A DNA stretch of 63,275 nt from a virus (IMGVR_UViG_3300027861_000023:1-63275); one strand, 5' to 3'; numbered from the stretch's first letter, positions 31,019 through 40,318 are shown. Numbers and translations are program-made. Notes: generated by a model from the letters alone, not told the origin.

Positions 31019-31170
31019 AAAAAGAAATAAATTTAAATAAACCAAATATTTTTAAAAGATTTTTTCGTTTTTTGAAAAAAAAATGGAACTCTTTACTGTA
31101 TTGGTTAATGTTTAAAAATTACACTTGTACTACTTGTTTTGGAAAGTCTGAAGACTGTAATTGTAAATAA
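31015..31170 (+). CDS. Small Cys-rich protein, 51 aa
   Basis: The N-terminal half is basic and aromatic (IFKRFFRFLKKKWNSLLYWLMF), possibly membrane-surface-seeking. The C-terminal half has four Cys in CTTC and CNC, a likely zinc site. Overlaps both neighbours (ATGA, TAATG). Confidence 0.6.
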   Translation: MKKEINLNKPNIFKRFFRFLKKKWNSLLYWLMFKNYTCTTCFGKSEDCNCK

Positions 31171-31346
31171 TGAAAACAACAGTAACGAGATTAAAACCTA
31201 AAGGATTAGGAGATACAGTAAAAAAAGTAGCAGATGCTATCGGTGCTAATCATATTGCAGATGCATATGAAAAGGTTACAGGGAAACCATGTAACTGCGA
31301 TAAGCGACAGGATACTCTTAATAGAGTGTTCCCATATAGTAAATAA
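31170..31346 (+). CDS. Small protein, 58 aa, CxC-RQ motif
   Basis: A helical N-terminal half (DTVKKVADAIGANHIADAYE) is followed by KPCNCDKRQDTLNRVFPY. The CxCxxRQxxLNxxFP pattern is recurrent in small phage proteins near structural genes; role unknown. Last of the tiny-gene run. Confidence 0.65.
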   Translation: MKTTVTRLKPKGLGDTVKKVADAIGANHIADAYEKVTGKPCNCDKRQDTLNRVFPYSK

Positions 31347-31376
31347 GAGAATTTTTAACCCTCTAAATTAAAAAAA

Positions 31377-31910
31377 ATGGCATATCCCAAAATTACGGTA
31401 AACACAGGTTTAGCGTTAGAAGTCATATCTAGTGACACATTACCAATTCCAGATCCTGATGTACCAGTAATATCTGGAACAACTACAGCTGCTACAACAG
31501 ATAAATTAGTTGACGTTGGAGCAGACTTCAGTGAAGTTGAAGTCGGAGATATAGTTTATAACACAACAGATAATACTTCAGCAACAGTAGTAGCAATAGA
31601 TAGTTCTACTATATTAGAAGTAAGTGCTGATATATTTACATCTCCAGAAGCATATACTATATTTTTAGGTGGCCCTAATGGTTCATCAAGAATAAATTCT
31701 TCTGACGGATGTCTTCTTTATGTAGGAAGTAGTGAAGCGTCTCAAACAGTAGCAAATTCATACGTTAACGTTAAAGTTCAAACTGTTTCTGGTAATGACA
31801 TTACATTCACTGGTTTTCCAGTAGGTAATTACTTACCGATACAGATTATGAAACTTTATACCACAGGAACAACGGCAGCAACTGCAAATAATTGTATTGC
31901 TATTTGGTAA
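31377..31910 (+). CDS. Putative virion decoration or fibre-associated protein, 177 aa
   Basis: Beta-rich, Thr/Ser-rich, no Cys pairs. Contains a central module LVDVGADFSEVEVGDIVYNT...ATVVAIDSSTILEV that is repeated in pattern in other structural proteins here (near 51180 and 59090). First clear structural-type gene of the late region. No named family. Confidence 0.55.
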   Translation: MAYPKITVNTGLALEVISSDTLPIPDPDVPVISGTTTAATTDKLVDVGADFSEVEVGDIVYNTTDNTSATVVAIDSSTILEVSADIFTSPEAYTIFLGGPNGSSRINSSDGCLLYVGSSEASQTVANSYVNVKVQTVSGNDITFTGFPVGNYLPIQIMKLYTTGTTAATANNCIAIW

Positions 31911-31920
31911 AACAAAAATT

Positions 31921-32085
31921 ATGACACATCTAACAATGACAGATTTAAAAATATACGCAATTAATGCACTTGCAATGGGGATAACTACATTTACTAACTT
32001 AGAAATTTGGTTAAAAATTATTTTACTTTTAGTGACAATTGGTTACACAGTTACTAAGTGGATAAAATTAAGAAGCAAAAAATAA
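31921..32085 (+). CDS. Small membrane protein, 54 aa (holin candidate)
   Basis: The ATG at 31921 gives a 54-residue protein with one or two hydrophobic stretches (about residues 10-43, IWLKIILLLVTIGYTV) and a basic tail (KWIKLRSKK). It is immediately followed by DUF5675 and a 3TM holin-like gene, so a lysis role is plausible. A longer frame would overlap the previous gene. Confidence 0.6.
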   Translation: MTHLTMTDLKIYAINALAMGITTFTNLEIWLKIILLLVTIGYTVTKWIKLRSKK

Positions 32086-32520
32086 ATGAGTAAAAGCGTA
32101 ATTTTACAAAGAGTGTGGATGGACTCAAATCAGTCTACAGGTTCTTTAATTGTTTTAAATAAATTACGTCAGCCTATTTATATTAGTCCTTGTATTGAAA
32201 GAGGGGATAGAAACAATGAACAAAATGTATCTAACATTCCAACAGGAACTTACCCTTTAGTATGGGAGCTTAGTCCTAAATTTGGAATGGTTTGGGAATT
32301 AAAAGATGTTCCTAATAGATCCGAGTGTAAGATTCATGCTGCTAATATGTGGAATCAAATAAATGGTTGTATTGCTCCAGGAACTTATTTAGGAGATCTT
32401 AATGATGATGGTTATTACGATACGTTAGCGAGTGGAGATGCTCTTGAAAGATTTAATAATTCTTTAAAAGATATGGAGGATATTGGTACAACTATAACAA
32501 TATTTAATTCTTATCTTTAA
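32086..32520 (+). CDS. DUF5675 family protein (lysis-associated)
   Basis: 144 residues with the family layout: an N-terminal strand pair (VILQRVWMDSNQSTGSLIVL), CIERGDRNN, IPTGTYPLVWELSPKFGMVWEL, KIHAANMWNQINGCI, and a C-terminal ALERFNNSL helix. DUF5675 proteins sit in phage lysis cassettes and are proposed peptidoglycan-acting enzymes. Conserved Cys/His residues (CIERGD, KIHAAN) are candidates for the active site. It lies between two membrane proteins. Confidence 0.8.
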   Translation: MSKSVILQRVWMDSNQSTGSLIVLNKLRQPIYISPCIERGDRNNEQNVSNIPTGTYPLVWELSPKFGMVWELKDVPNRSECKIHAANMWNQINGCIAPGTYLGDLNDDGYYDTLASGDALERFNNSLKDMEDIGTTITIFNSYL

Positions 32521-32531
32521 AAAAACATAAA

Positions 32532-32930
32532 ATGAAAAAAATATTAGAATTTTTTGGTTCAAATGTAATAGGGGATATCGGTAAGGTAATTGATAACTTG
32601 TTTACTTCTGAAGAAGAAAGAATAAATGCAAGAAATAAAATAATACAGGTTTTAAAAGAAAAAGAATTAGAGCTTCAGAAAATGCAAACTGAAATAATTA
32701 TTGCAGAAGCTAAAGGTAATTGGCTTCAAAGAAGCTGGAGACCAATTCTAATGTTATCTTTTGGATTTATTGTTATATATAATAAATTTGCTGCTCCATT
32801 ATTTGGTTGGCCAATACCGATATTAGAAGGAGAGTTTTGGACTTTACTTCAAATTGGTATAGGTGGATATGTTGTGGGAAGAAGTGCTGAAAAAATAGCA
32901 GATAAAATAACGATTACAAAAAATAAGTAA
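32532..32930 (+). CDS. 3TM holin-like protein
   Basis: This 132-residue protein has an amphipathic coiled N-terminal half (EEERINARNKIIQVLKEKEL) and the conserved WLQRSWRPILMLSFGFIVIYN segment, then a second hydrophobic stretch (LLQIGIGGYVVG) and a basic end. That is the layout of the GTA/3TM holin family. It would permeabilise the inner membrane at lysis. Confidence 0.75.
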   Translation: MKKILEFFGSNVIGDIGKVIDNLFTSEEERINARNKIIQVLKEKELELQKMQTEIIIAEAKGNWLQRSWRPILMLSFGFIVIYNKFAAPLFGWPIPILEGEFWTLLQIGIGGYVVGRSAEKIADKITITKNK

Positions 32931-33637
32931 TGGCTAGAATTAGTTCATATAAAAATGCAAGTCCTGTAGTTGGAACAGATAAATGGATTGGTACAGATTC
33001 ACAAAATCATGATCAAACTAAAAACTTTACTGCTGATTCTGTAGCTCAATATATTCGTGTAAATGGAAAAGTTGCAGTAGCTGGTCAGCTTATTTACAAA
33101 TATGTTCTTGATCCTAATACTTCTATGGGTAGTTTTTCTTTACCTACTGGAGCATTAGACATTCAACCTTTTAATACTATAACTGAATTAGTCATATCAG
33201 AACAAGATAATACACCACAAAATGTAGTAGCTTTTTTAGATTATTTAATTAATTCAAATATACTTATTGGAGAACAAAATGACATATCTAATTTTGGGCA
33301 TTACAAGGTTACAAATTATACTATTAATCCAAACAATAATAGTTTTTACAATATTAGTCTCACTTATTTAGGTGGAAATGGCTTTTTAGAAAAGGATAAA
33401 TATTATGATATTGTCAACTTTACATTAGCTGGAAGTGAAGGAGATAAAAGTTATATCTTTACACAATCAAATCCTAATACAGTATGGACTATAAATCATA
33501 ATTTAAATAAGTACCCATCAGTATCTGTTGTAGACACATCAAATACTATGGTTGAAGGATTAACTGAATATACAGATAAAAACACATTAACAGTAACTTT
33601 TACGGCAGGATTTGCTGGGAAAGCATATTTAAACTAG
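32930..33637 (+). CDS. Fibre-associated structural protein, 235 aa
   Basis: N-terminus ARISSYKNASPVVGTDKWIG resembles adaptor starts of fibre proteins. The C-terminal ~70 residues (WTINHNLNKYPSVSVVD... AGFAGKAYLN) match a common phage fibre tip domain. Start overlaps the holin gene stop by one base. Role in receptor binding or fibre attachment is inferred. Confidence 0.65.
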   Translation: MARISSYKNASPVVGTDKWIGTDSQNHDQTKNFTADSVAQYIRVNGKVAVAGQLIYKYVLDPNTSMGSFSLPTGALDIQPFNTITELVISEQDNTPQNVVAFLDYLINSNILIGEQNDISNFGHYKVTNYTINPNNNSFYNISLTYLGGNGFLEKDKYYDIVNFTLAGSEGDKSYIFTQSNPNTVWTINHNLNKYPSVSVVDTSNTMVEGLTEYTDKNTLTVTFTAGFAGKAYLN

Positions 33638-33663
33638 TAATAATAATTAAAAATTAAAAAAAA

Positions 33664-36210
33664 ATGGCAATTAAATTCTTAAATGGTGTAGATCTAAATC
33701 AAAACCAGCTGATAGCAGCAAGGGTTGAAAATTTAGCAACGGCCCCTGCAACACCAGTTGAGGGCCAAATTTATTATGACAGTACTCCTGGAGATCAGAT
33801 ATTATATTTCTGGAATGGTACTTCTTGGGTTTCAACCGCTGGATCTGGAGGAACTGTAACAGTTGTAGGAGCAACTCACGCGGGTAATGCTTTTACAGCT
33901 AGTATAGGTAATAATGCAAATATTAATCCATCTGTTGATATTACTGTTGTTGGTAACTCTAATCAATATATAAATGGTGCTGGTAATTTAACAACATTTC
34001 CTACTATTCCTCAAGGAGATATTACAGCTATTGTAGCTGGATCTGGTATGACAGGCACATCTTTAAGTGGGCCTATTCCAACATTAAATGTTATTGGTGG
34101 TACAGGTATTACAGCAAATGCTGATGATATTCAAATAGATTATACTGGTACGGACAACGCTATTTTAAGTGCTGCTTCTAGAAGTGTAGCTCTTACAGAT
34201 AGTATTTGGTTTAGCGATGATACTGATAATGTTATAGGTTTTGATACTGTAGCTGATTTATTAGCTTTAGCTCCTCAAGGTGATATCACTGGTGTTTCTG
34301 GAGGTACTTATATAACTGTAACAAATGGTAGTGGCCCTGTTCCTGTTGTTAGTCATAATAGTACGACTAGAGGTGATAGTACTTCTGCCGATTCTCCTCC
34401 TTTTGGTGGTAATTTTGAAGCTGTTACAAGTGTAACAACAAATTCAACTGGTCACGTTACTGGTATTGATGTTTCAACTGTTACTTTACCTGCGGCTAGT
34501 TTTACAAGTTTAACTCTTGCAGGATCTTCAGGAACAAATAGTACTATAACAAATGGAAATACAATTAGCATCCTAGCTGGATCTAACATTTCTACTACAG
34601 GTAACGGAACTGATGGGGTTACAATTGCATATACTGGTGGAACTGGTACAATGTCTAGTTGGACTTTATCTGGAGATTCTGGCCCTAGTCAAACTATTAG
34701 TAATGGAAATACAGTTGACATTGCTGGAGGTACATATGCTACGACAGTAGCTAGTGCTACAGATAGAGTGACTGTAAATGTAGATGGAACAACAGCTGCT
34801 ACGGCATCTAAGCTTATTGCAAGAGATGGTAGTGGTTACGGTTATGTTATTACGCCATCATCTGGAGATAGCTCTACAAAAATAGCTACAACAGCTTTTG
34901 TCCAGGCTTCTTTAACAGGTTTATTAGAATTTAAAAGTGGATTCAACGCGAGTACTGGTATAATAGCTGATGGTAGTGGAGATGATTTATATACAGATAG
35001 AGCAATTTCTGTAGGTGATTATTACGTGGTAACTGTTGCTGGTAATTTCTTTGGAAATACAGCTACACCATTAACACCTGGTGATTCAGTTATAGTTCAA
35101 GACGATGCTGCCGCTGGAGCCGCTGTTGAAGCAGACTTTATAGTTGTACAATCTGATACAGATTTAGCAACTGGAACAACTGTAGGTTTAGGTAATGTAG
35201 CTGCTGGAAGTGGTATAGGGGTTGTTTATAGCGCAGGAACTGCAACAGTGTCTAACACATCTCCAAATATAGTACAAAATTTATGGAGTAGAATTGATGC
35301 TGATTCAGGAACAACAACAGCTAACAGTCCAACAGATATATTAGACATTGTTGGTGGTACAGGTATAACTACTTCAATTACTGGGGATGTACTTACTATT
35401 ACTGGTTCTTCTACTTATCTTTTACCTCAAATGACAGCTACTACTCGTGGTGGTGCTGAATTATTTTCTAATACTGTTCAAGCTACTGCGGCTAACTCTG
35501 TAACGGCTACATCGAATAGAACTTATGGACTTCAATTAAACTCAGCAAATCAATTAGTAGTTAATGTTCCATGGGTAGATAATAACACTCAGCTTGTATC
35601 TAGTGTTGATGAGACAACTCCAGGCACTTCAACTGGAACACCGATTGTTGTTAATCCAACTACTGGTAATGTTCTTGTGCAGTCAATGGCTTATGATGGT
35701 AATACTAAGGTAGGTCACGTTCCTGCTGGAGGTACTACAACTACATTCCTTAGAGGTGATGGTAATTGGGTAGTTCCAGATAACGATCAAGGTGTAACAA
35801 ATATTATTGCTTCAACAGCGAATAGTAGAGTAGGTCTTACACCAACTACTAGTTCTACTGGATCTGTTACAATAGGTCTTAATCTAACAGGGTTAACTGC
35901 TGTAACAACTCCAGTAACAACAGATACTTTACCTATCTATAATGCTTCAACTAACAAGAAGATTACAGTAGCTAATTTAGCTAATGCTATTACTGATGCT
36001 ACTAGTTATGCTGAAACAATAACAGATACAGATTTAACAATTGATCATAATTTAGGGACAGAAGATGTGATAGTTCAATTGTATGATGTAACAACATCTG
36101 CAAATGTCTTTGCTGATATAACTAGAATTAGTACTAATAGAATTGGAGTTACGTTTGGATCAACTCCAACAAACTCAATTAGAGTATTAGTTCAGAAAGT
36201 TATAGCATAA
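33664..36210 (+). CDS. Major tail fibre protein, 848 aa
   Basis: The start IKFLNGVDLNQNQLIAARVENLA and GQIYYDSTPGDQILYFWNGTSW form the typical fibre N-terminal anchor. A long Gly/Thr/Ser-rich beta-repeat shaft follows, with recurring GGTGI..., GDITGV and NGNT motifs. The C-terminal TDTDLTIDHNLGTEDVIVQLYD...RVLVQKVIA is the same kind of tip domain as in the preceding gene. Host recognition is inferred. Closed by a strong terminator. Confidence 0.8.
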   Translation: MAIKFLNGVDLNQNQLIAARVENLATAPATPVEGQIYYDSTPGDQILYFWNGTSWVSTAGSGGTVTVVGATHAGNAFTASIGNNANINPSVDITVVGNSNQYINGAGNLTTFPTIPQGDITAIVAGSGMTGTSLSGPIPTLNVIGGTGITANADDIQIDYTGTDNAILSAASRSVALTDSIWFSDDTDNVIGFDTVADLLALAPQGDITGVSGGTYITVTNGSGPVPVVSHNSTTRGDSTSADSPPFGGNFEAVTSVTTNSTGHVTGIDVSTVTLPAASFTSLTLAGSSGTNSTITNGNTISILAGSNISTTGNGTDGVTIAYTGGTGTMSSWTLSGDSGPSQTISNGNTVDIAGGTYATTVASATDRVTVNVDGTTAATASKLIARDGSGYGYVITPSSGDSSTKIATTAFVQASLTGLLEFKSGFNASTGIIADGSGDDLYTDRAISVGDYYVVTVAGNFFGNTATPLTPGDSVIVQDDAAAGAAVEADFIVVQSDTDLATGTTVGLGNVAAGSGIGVVYSAGTATVSNTSPNIVQNLWSRIDADSGTTTANSPTDILDIVGGTGITTSITGDVLTITGSSTYLLPQMTATTRGGAELFSNTVQATAANSVTATSNRTYGLQLNSANQLVVNVPWVDNNTQLVSSVDETTPGTSTGTPIVVNPTTGNVLVQSMAYDGNTKVGHVPAGGTTTTFLRGDGNWVVPDNDQGVTNIIASTANSRVGLTPTTSSTGSVTIGLNLTGLTAVTTPVTTDTLPIYNASTNKKITVANLANAITDATSYAETITDTDLTIDHNLGTEDVIVQLYDVTTSANVFADITRISTNRIGVTFGSTPTNSIRVLVQKVIA

Positions 36211-36220
36211 TAATAATTAA

Positions 36221-36248
36221 AAAAGCCTTCTTTAATTAGAAGGCTTTT
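36221..36248 (+). terminator. Rho-independent terminator after the major fibre gene
   Basis: AAAAGCCTTC, loop TTTAATTA and GAAGGCTTTT, followed by AATTT. The symmetrical A/T flanks allow action in both directions. Confidence 0.8.
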
Positions 36249-36266
36249 AATTTACTTTAGAAGTGT

Positions 36267-37241
36267 ATGAAGTTTTTAACTAACGTAGAAGTAGAGGAAG
36301 GTTTAAAAGATTCCAGCGGTGATTTAGGTTCTCCTGGTCAAATATTAAGTTCTACTGGTACTTTGACTAACTGGATAACACCTACAACTGGTGATATTAC
36401 AGGTGTAACCGCAGGAACAGGTATGACAGGTGGTGGTACTTCGGGTACTGTTACATTAAATGTTATTGGAGGAACAGGGATTGATGCAAATCTTGGTGAT
36501 ATTTCGATTGATTCAACGGTATTAACAACTACAGGAAGTCAAACTATAACAGGAGCTAAAAGATTTAATGGTAGTATTCTCGATGCAGGTGGTTCATCAG
36601 GTTCGGCAGGACAAGTTCTTGCTAGTACAGGGGCAGGTCAGGTTGATTGGGTAGCTGCTGGTGGTGGTGGTGGAGGAACTATTAACGGTTCTACAGTTGC
36701 AACTAGAATAGCTTTTGGTGCTGCTAGTTCAACTACTGAAATAACTAGTGATCCTGGTTTAACTTATACTTCTCAAAATGGTTTAAGTGTTGGAGATACA
36801 ACAGGAAGCGGAAATTCCATTATAAATATGGATAAAGGTTCAGCAGGACAATCTCGTATTGTTATGAGTGAATCAGGTACTGAAAAGTTGTCAATAAAAC
36901 TTGACCTTTCTGAAGAAAGTTATATAACAGCAGCCAATAAACTTACGATAGCTACTAATGGCACAGCTAGAGATATACTAATAGATTCCACAGGAAATGT
37001 AGGTATAGGTGACTCAACCCCTTCGTCAACTTTAAGTGTAGATGGAGGAGTTCAGATTGGTAACGATACTGCTACGTCTGCGGTAGACCTATATAATAAA
37101 GTAGGTACTTTTAGATATAGAGCTACAACAGGAATTAAAAACTTTAGTTATGTAGATATGGTTATGCAGACAGGAGGAACGGTTGGTGCATCAACAGGAA
37201 CTTATGAGTGGGTTAATATAGTACAAAACTCTTGGACATAA
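36267..37241 (+). CDS. Second tail fibre protein, 324 aa
   Basis: Gly/Thr/Ser-rich beta protein starting MKFLTNVEVEEGLKDSSGD and sharing shaft motifs with the major fibre (GQILSSTGTLT, GDITGVTAGTGMTGGG). The middle contains LTIATNGTARDILIDSTGNVGIG, the T4-like fibre-shaft motif. It lies one base before the next gene. Attachment to the same fibre assembly is inferred. Confidence 0.7.
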   Translation: MKFLTNVEVEEGLKDSSGDLGSPGQILSSTGTLTNWITPTTGDITGVTAGTGMTGGGTSGTVTLNVIGGTGIDANLGDISIDSTVLTTTGSQTITGAKRFNGSILDAGGSSGSAGQVLASTGAGQVDWVAAGGGGGGTINGSTVATRIAFGAASSTTEITSDPGLTYTSQNGLSVGDTTGSGNSIINMDKGSAGQSRIVMSESGTEKLSIKLDLSEESYITAANKLTIATNGTARDILIDSTGNVGIGDSTPSSTLSVDGGVQIGNDTATSAVDLYNKVGTFRYRATTGIKNFSYVDMVMQTGGTVGASTGTYEWVNIVQNSWT

Positions 37242-37242
37242 T

Positions 37243-37827
37243 ATGGCAGAAAAAAAATATATGACAGACTCTATTACTGTAACAAGTAATATCGTAGATA
37301 GTTTAGGTGCTACAGGAACTAATGGTCAAGTTTTGAGTTCAACAGGAACTGCAACAGAATGGGTTGATAGTTCAGGTGGTACAGATGCAGATTATTTTAG
37401 AGCGCCTTTGCTTTCGCTTACCACAATAAACAGCAGTTTAACTATGTCTGAGTATGCAGTAATAGGCTCACCTACAAATAATAATGGAGGATGGACTTCA
37501 ACATCTACCTTAATTACACCTGCAAGTGTAGGTATATACGAAGTTAGTGTTATGTGTTATTACACAGGTTCTGTTACGAGGGCTAATGTTGGAATGACTG
37601 TTGCTATTGATGGTGTTTTTGACCAACCTATTGCGGCTATGGGTTACCTTAGAAATTCAAGTGGTCATAATGAATCTAGTCTTACTTTTACTTCTCTTGT
37701 TGAAATAGAAATAAATTCAAAAGGAGATATGGAAACAATTAGCATAGGATTTCAAAGACTTGCAGCAGCAGGTACTATAACTGTTGATGGTGCTAAAAGT
37801 GGTATAAGTGTTATACAGATAGCTTAA
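37243..37827 (+). CDS. C1q/TNF-like jelly-roll receptor-binding protein A, 194 aa
   Basis: The short fibre-like N-terminus (DSLGATGTNGQVLSSTGTAT) is followed by a ~130-residue beta domain with VGIYEVSVMCYY, AIDGVFDQPIAAMGYLRNSS and GHNESSLTF. That pattern fits a C1q/TNF-like jelly roll. It is paralogous to the next gene. Likely a trimeric tip involved in adsorption (inference). Confidence 0.6.
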   Translation: MAEKKYMTDSITVTSNIVDSLGATGTNGQVLSSTGTATEWVDSSGGTDADYFRAPLLSLTTINSSLTMSEYAVIGSPTNNNGGWTSTSTLITPASVGIYEVSVMCYYTGSVTRANVGMTVAIDGVFDQPIAAMGYLRNSSGHNESSLTFTSLVEIEINSKGDMETISIGFQRLAAAGTITVDGAKSGISVIQIA

Positions 37828-38435
37828 TGGGAAAAGAGTATATAACAGATGAGTTGGAGGTTTCAGGAAGTTTTTGTATGCCTGATTCCGACACTCCAGG
37901 AACTAATGGTCAAGTTGTTACCAAAGGTAATGGAGGTATATTGCAATGGGCAACACCTTCAAGTGGTGGTGTAAGTAATTCATTTACTCCTGTTTATTTG
38001 AAAACAAATTTTGTAAATGAAACAGTTAGATTTACTAGTAGTATGTCGAAAAGAGATGTTTTTAACACCACTCCTGTTTTTTCTAGTGCTGGTATATCTG
38101 TTACAAATGTTCAAGATATAACAGTAACATCTCCAGGTATGTATAAAATTACACTAATGGCTTATATGACATCCAATAGTAATAGAACAAATTTAAGTTT
38201 TCAACTTGCTTTTGATAGTGTTTTTTCAGGGCCTGTTGCAGCTATGGGGTATATTAAAACCTCAGATGGTCATAATGAAAGTAGTGTTACTTATAGTTAT
38301 ACAGCTTTTATTTCTTCAAACGAAGAGATATCTGTAGGAGCGCAACAACTAACAAATTTCTTTAATACGGTTAATATAGTAGGAGGAACTTCTAGTTCAA
38401 TTTCTATACATAAAATTGGAAAACAAATAGTATAA
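37827..38435 (+). CDS. C1q/TNF-like jelly-roll receptor-binding protein B, 202 aa
   Basis: Paralogue of the preceding gene: shared NGQV...W motif near the N-terminus, then PGMYKITLMAYM, AFDSVFSGPVAAMGYIKTSDGHNESSVTY and a final ISIHKIG strand. The start overlaps the previous stop by one base. Tandem duplication then divergence is the simplest origin. Confidence 0.6.
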   Translation: MGKEYITDELEVSGSFCMPDSDTPGTNGQVVTKGNGGILQWATPSSGGVSNSFTPVYLKTNFVNETVRFTSSMSKRDVFNTTPVFSSAGISVTNVQDITVTSPGMYKITLMAYMTSNSNRTNLSFQLAFDSVFSGPVAAMGYIKTSDGHNESSVTYSYTAFISSNEEISVGAQQLTNFFNTVNIVGGTSSSISIHKIGKQIV

Positions 38436-38450
38436 ATTAAAAAAAAAGAT

Positions 38451-38801
38451 ATGATAACTTATTATTGGGATTGCACAAGGGTAGACGCTTACCCTGAATA
38501 TGAGACAGGAGGAGATACTTATCCTGATGTTGTTTTTTATATAAATTGGAAGGTTATTGCAACCTCAGACGTATTAGATCCTGAAGGGATTCCTTACACT
38601 ACGTATAACGAAAATTCTATAGAAATAGACGTAAGCAATATAACGGACTTTATTCCTTTTTCAGAATTGACAAATGAAATTTCTGTAGAGTGGACTAAAT
38701 CAACAATGGGAGTTGATGGTGTTGCTTTGGTAGAAGAAGGTTTGGCTTATGGAATTGATCAGCTAATAAATCCTAGTGCTGTAGCTTTAGTAATATCTTA
38801 A
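38451..38801 (+). CDS. Hypothetical tail-region protein, 116 aa
   Basis: Not recognised. Acidic, beta-strand rich (YYWDCTRVDAYPEYETGGDTYP, then VIYINWKV-like strands), with a hydrophobic C-terminal helix. Placed at the end of the fibre cluster. The YWDCxxVDxYP start is distinctive and could identify relatives. Confidence 0.5.
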   Translation: MITYYWDCTRVDAYPEYETGGDTYPDVVFYINWKVIATSDVLDPEGIPYTTYNENSIEIDVSNITDFIPFSELTNEISVEWTKSTMGVDGVALVEEGLAYGIDQLINPSAVALVIS

Positions 38802-38822
38802 TAGTAGTAGAATTATTTTGCT

Positions 38823-38830
38823 TATATTTG
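38823..38830 (+). promoter_or_regulatory. Promoter -7 box TATATTTG
   Basis: TATATTTG lies in the 60-base gap before the 87-aa gene, 30 bases from its ATG. Matches TAnnTTTG. Confidence 0.6.
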
Positions 38831-38860
38831 TCTAAATATTAATAATTTAAATTAAATCAA

Positions 38861-39124
38861 ATGTCAAAAAAATTAACCGAAGAACAATTAGCAACCTTAC
38901 AAGGTTTACAAGAAGAATTTAATAAGGCAAAAACAGAAATTGCTGATTGCGAAATTAAAAAAGCTTCTTTAATAGTGAGTCTTTCAGAGATCCAAAAAAG
39001 ATTTGGTGAAGAAGAAAAGGTTTTAATGGAGGAGTTTGGAGAAAATGTAATAATTAATCTGCAAACTGGAGAAATTAAAGAGCCTAAAAAAGAAGAAGAA
39101 AAACCTTTAGAAGCAGTAAAATAA
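38861..39124 (+). CDS. Hypothetical coiled-coil protein, 87 aa
   Basis: Highly charged helix (LTEEQLATLQGLQEEFNKAK, then QKRFGEEEKVLMEEFGENV) ending in a Lys/Glu-rich tail. Small coiled-coil proteins of this kind recur next to phage fibre genes, as possible chaperones or linkers. Not assigned to a family. Confidence 0.6.
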   Translation: MSKKLTEEQLATLQGLQEEFNKAKTEIADCEIKKASLIVSLSEIQKRFGEEEKVLMEEFGENVIINLQTGEIKEPKKEEEKPLEAVK

Positions 39125-39130
39125 ATTACA

Positions 39131-40318
39131 ATGGCAAAAATTAGCAACACATCGGCATATCCTAATATTTCAAACCTTGATGCAGCGGATTATTTAATTC
39201 TAACTGATGCTGAAAATAGTTTGTTAACTAAGTCTTGTACGATAGGTACGTTGCAAAGTTTTATTGCTAGTGGAGGTATTTCTCTTACAACAACTGGTTC
39301 TTCTGGATCTTCTACTCTTATTGATGGTGTATTAAATATACCTGAATATACAGCAGGAGATGTTAACTCTATAAACACTTTAACAGGATCAGTTGTTATT
39401 ACCGCTTCTGGAGGATTAACAATTACAGAAACTGGAGCTAGTACAATGAATATTAGTGGTACAGGTGCTGGAAATTTTGTTAGTTTATCAGTTAACGGAA
39501 ATTCTTCGGCTGCTACATTAATCTCAGGAGTTTTAAATATTCCTCAATATCAACGTGCTATTGCTGTTTCAACAGGAGGTTCGGGTGCAGCGAGTTTAAT
39601 AGGAGCTAATTTAAATATTCCTTATGATCCAGTAACTTTAAGTACAAATGGAAATAGTGGATTAGCAACTCTTACAGGAACATCTTTAAATATTCCTCAA
39701 TATCAACGTGCTATTACTGTTTCAACAAATAATTTTGGTGCAGCAACTCTTACAGGAGCTAATTTAAATATCCCTTACAATCCAGTAACTTTAAGTACAA
39801 ATGGGACTACAGGAGGTGCTACGTTATCTGCTTCTAACAATTTAAATATTCCTGTTTACCAGTCTAATCTTACTCTTGCAACTAGTACAACTTCTGGTGC
39901 AGCTAGTATTTCTGGGGGTACATTAACTATTCCAAACTATGGAAATAATGCTGGAGGGCCTGTTCTTGCAGTGTTTAGATTGTCAATATCAGGTACTACT
40001 TTAAGTGGTAGTGCTTTTGTGAATAATTTTTCAGGATCATGGGTTTTTACTAGATCTAGTGCTGGGAATTATGTAGCTACAAATTCTAGTGCATCAATGA
40101 CAGAAGGGTATATAATGTGTTTGGTAAATAATCCAAATGTTACAGCCTCTCCAAATGGTGCTGGTGGTGGAACTTATCCAGAACAAACAATTGCTGAAAG
40201 AAAAACCTCTACTGAAATAAAAATAATAAATTTTGATCTTTCTACTGCTGGAATTGGAGTAAAAAAAGACTTTGGAGCTTCTGATGTATGGGTTGAAGTT
40301 AGAAGTTACCCTCTATAA
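39131..40318 (+). CDS. Repetitive tail fibre protein, 395 aa
   Basis: After an adaptor-like start (AKISNTSAYPNISNLDAADYLILTD) it contains repeats of about 25 residues with consensus LSTNGxxGxATLxGxxLNIPxY. The nucleotide repeat has a 153-bp period (51 residues, a two-unit block), with a 30-base exact match at about 39532 and 39685. The C-terminal ~125 residues form a beta-rich tip. A beta-helix or triple-beta fibre is likely. Confidence 0.75.
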   Translation: MAKISNTSAYPNISNLDAADYLILTDAENSLLTKSCTIGTLQSFIASGGISLTTTGSSGSSTLIDGVLNIPEYTAGDVNSINTLTGSVVITASGGLTITETGASTMNISGTGAGNFVSLSVNGNSSAATLISGVLNIPQYQRAIAVSTGGSGAASLIGANLNIPYDPVTLSTNGNSGLATLTGTSLNIPQYQRAITVSTNNFGAATLTGANLNIPYNPVTLSTNGTTGGATLSASNNLNIPVYQSNLTLATSTTSGAASISGGTLTIPNYGNNAGGPVLAVFRLSISGTTLSGSAFVNNFSGSWVFTRSSAGNYVATNSSASMTEGYIMCLVNNPNVTASPNGAGGGTYPEQTIAERKTSTEIKIINFDLSTAGIGVKKDFGASDVWVEVRSYPL

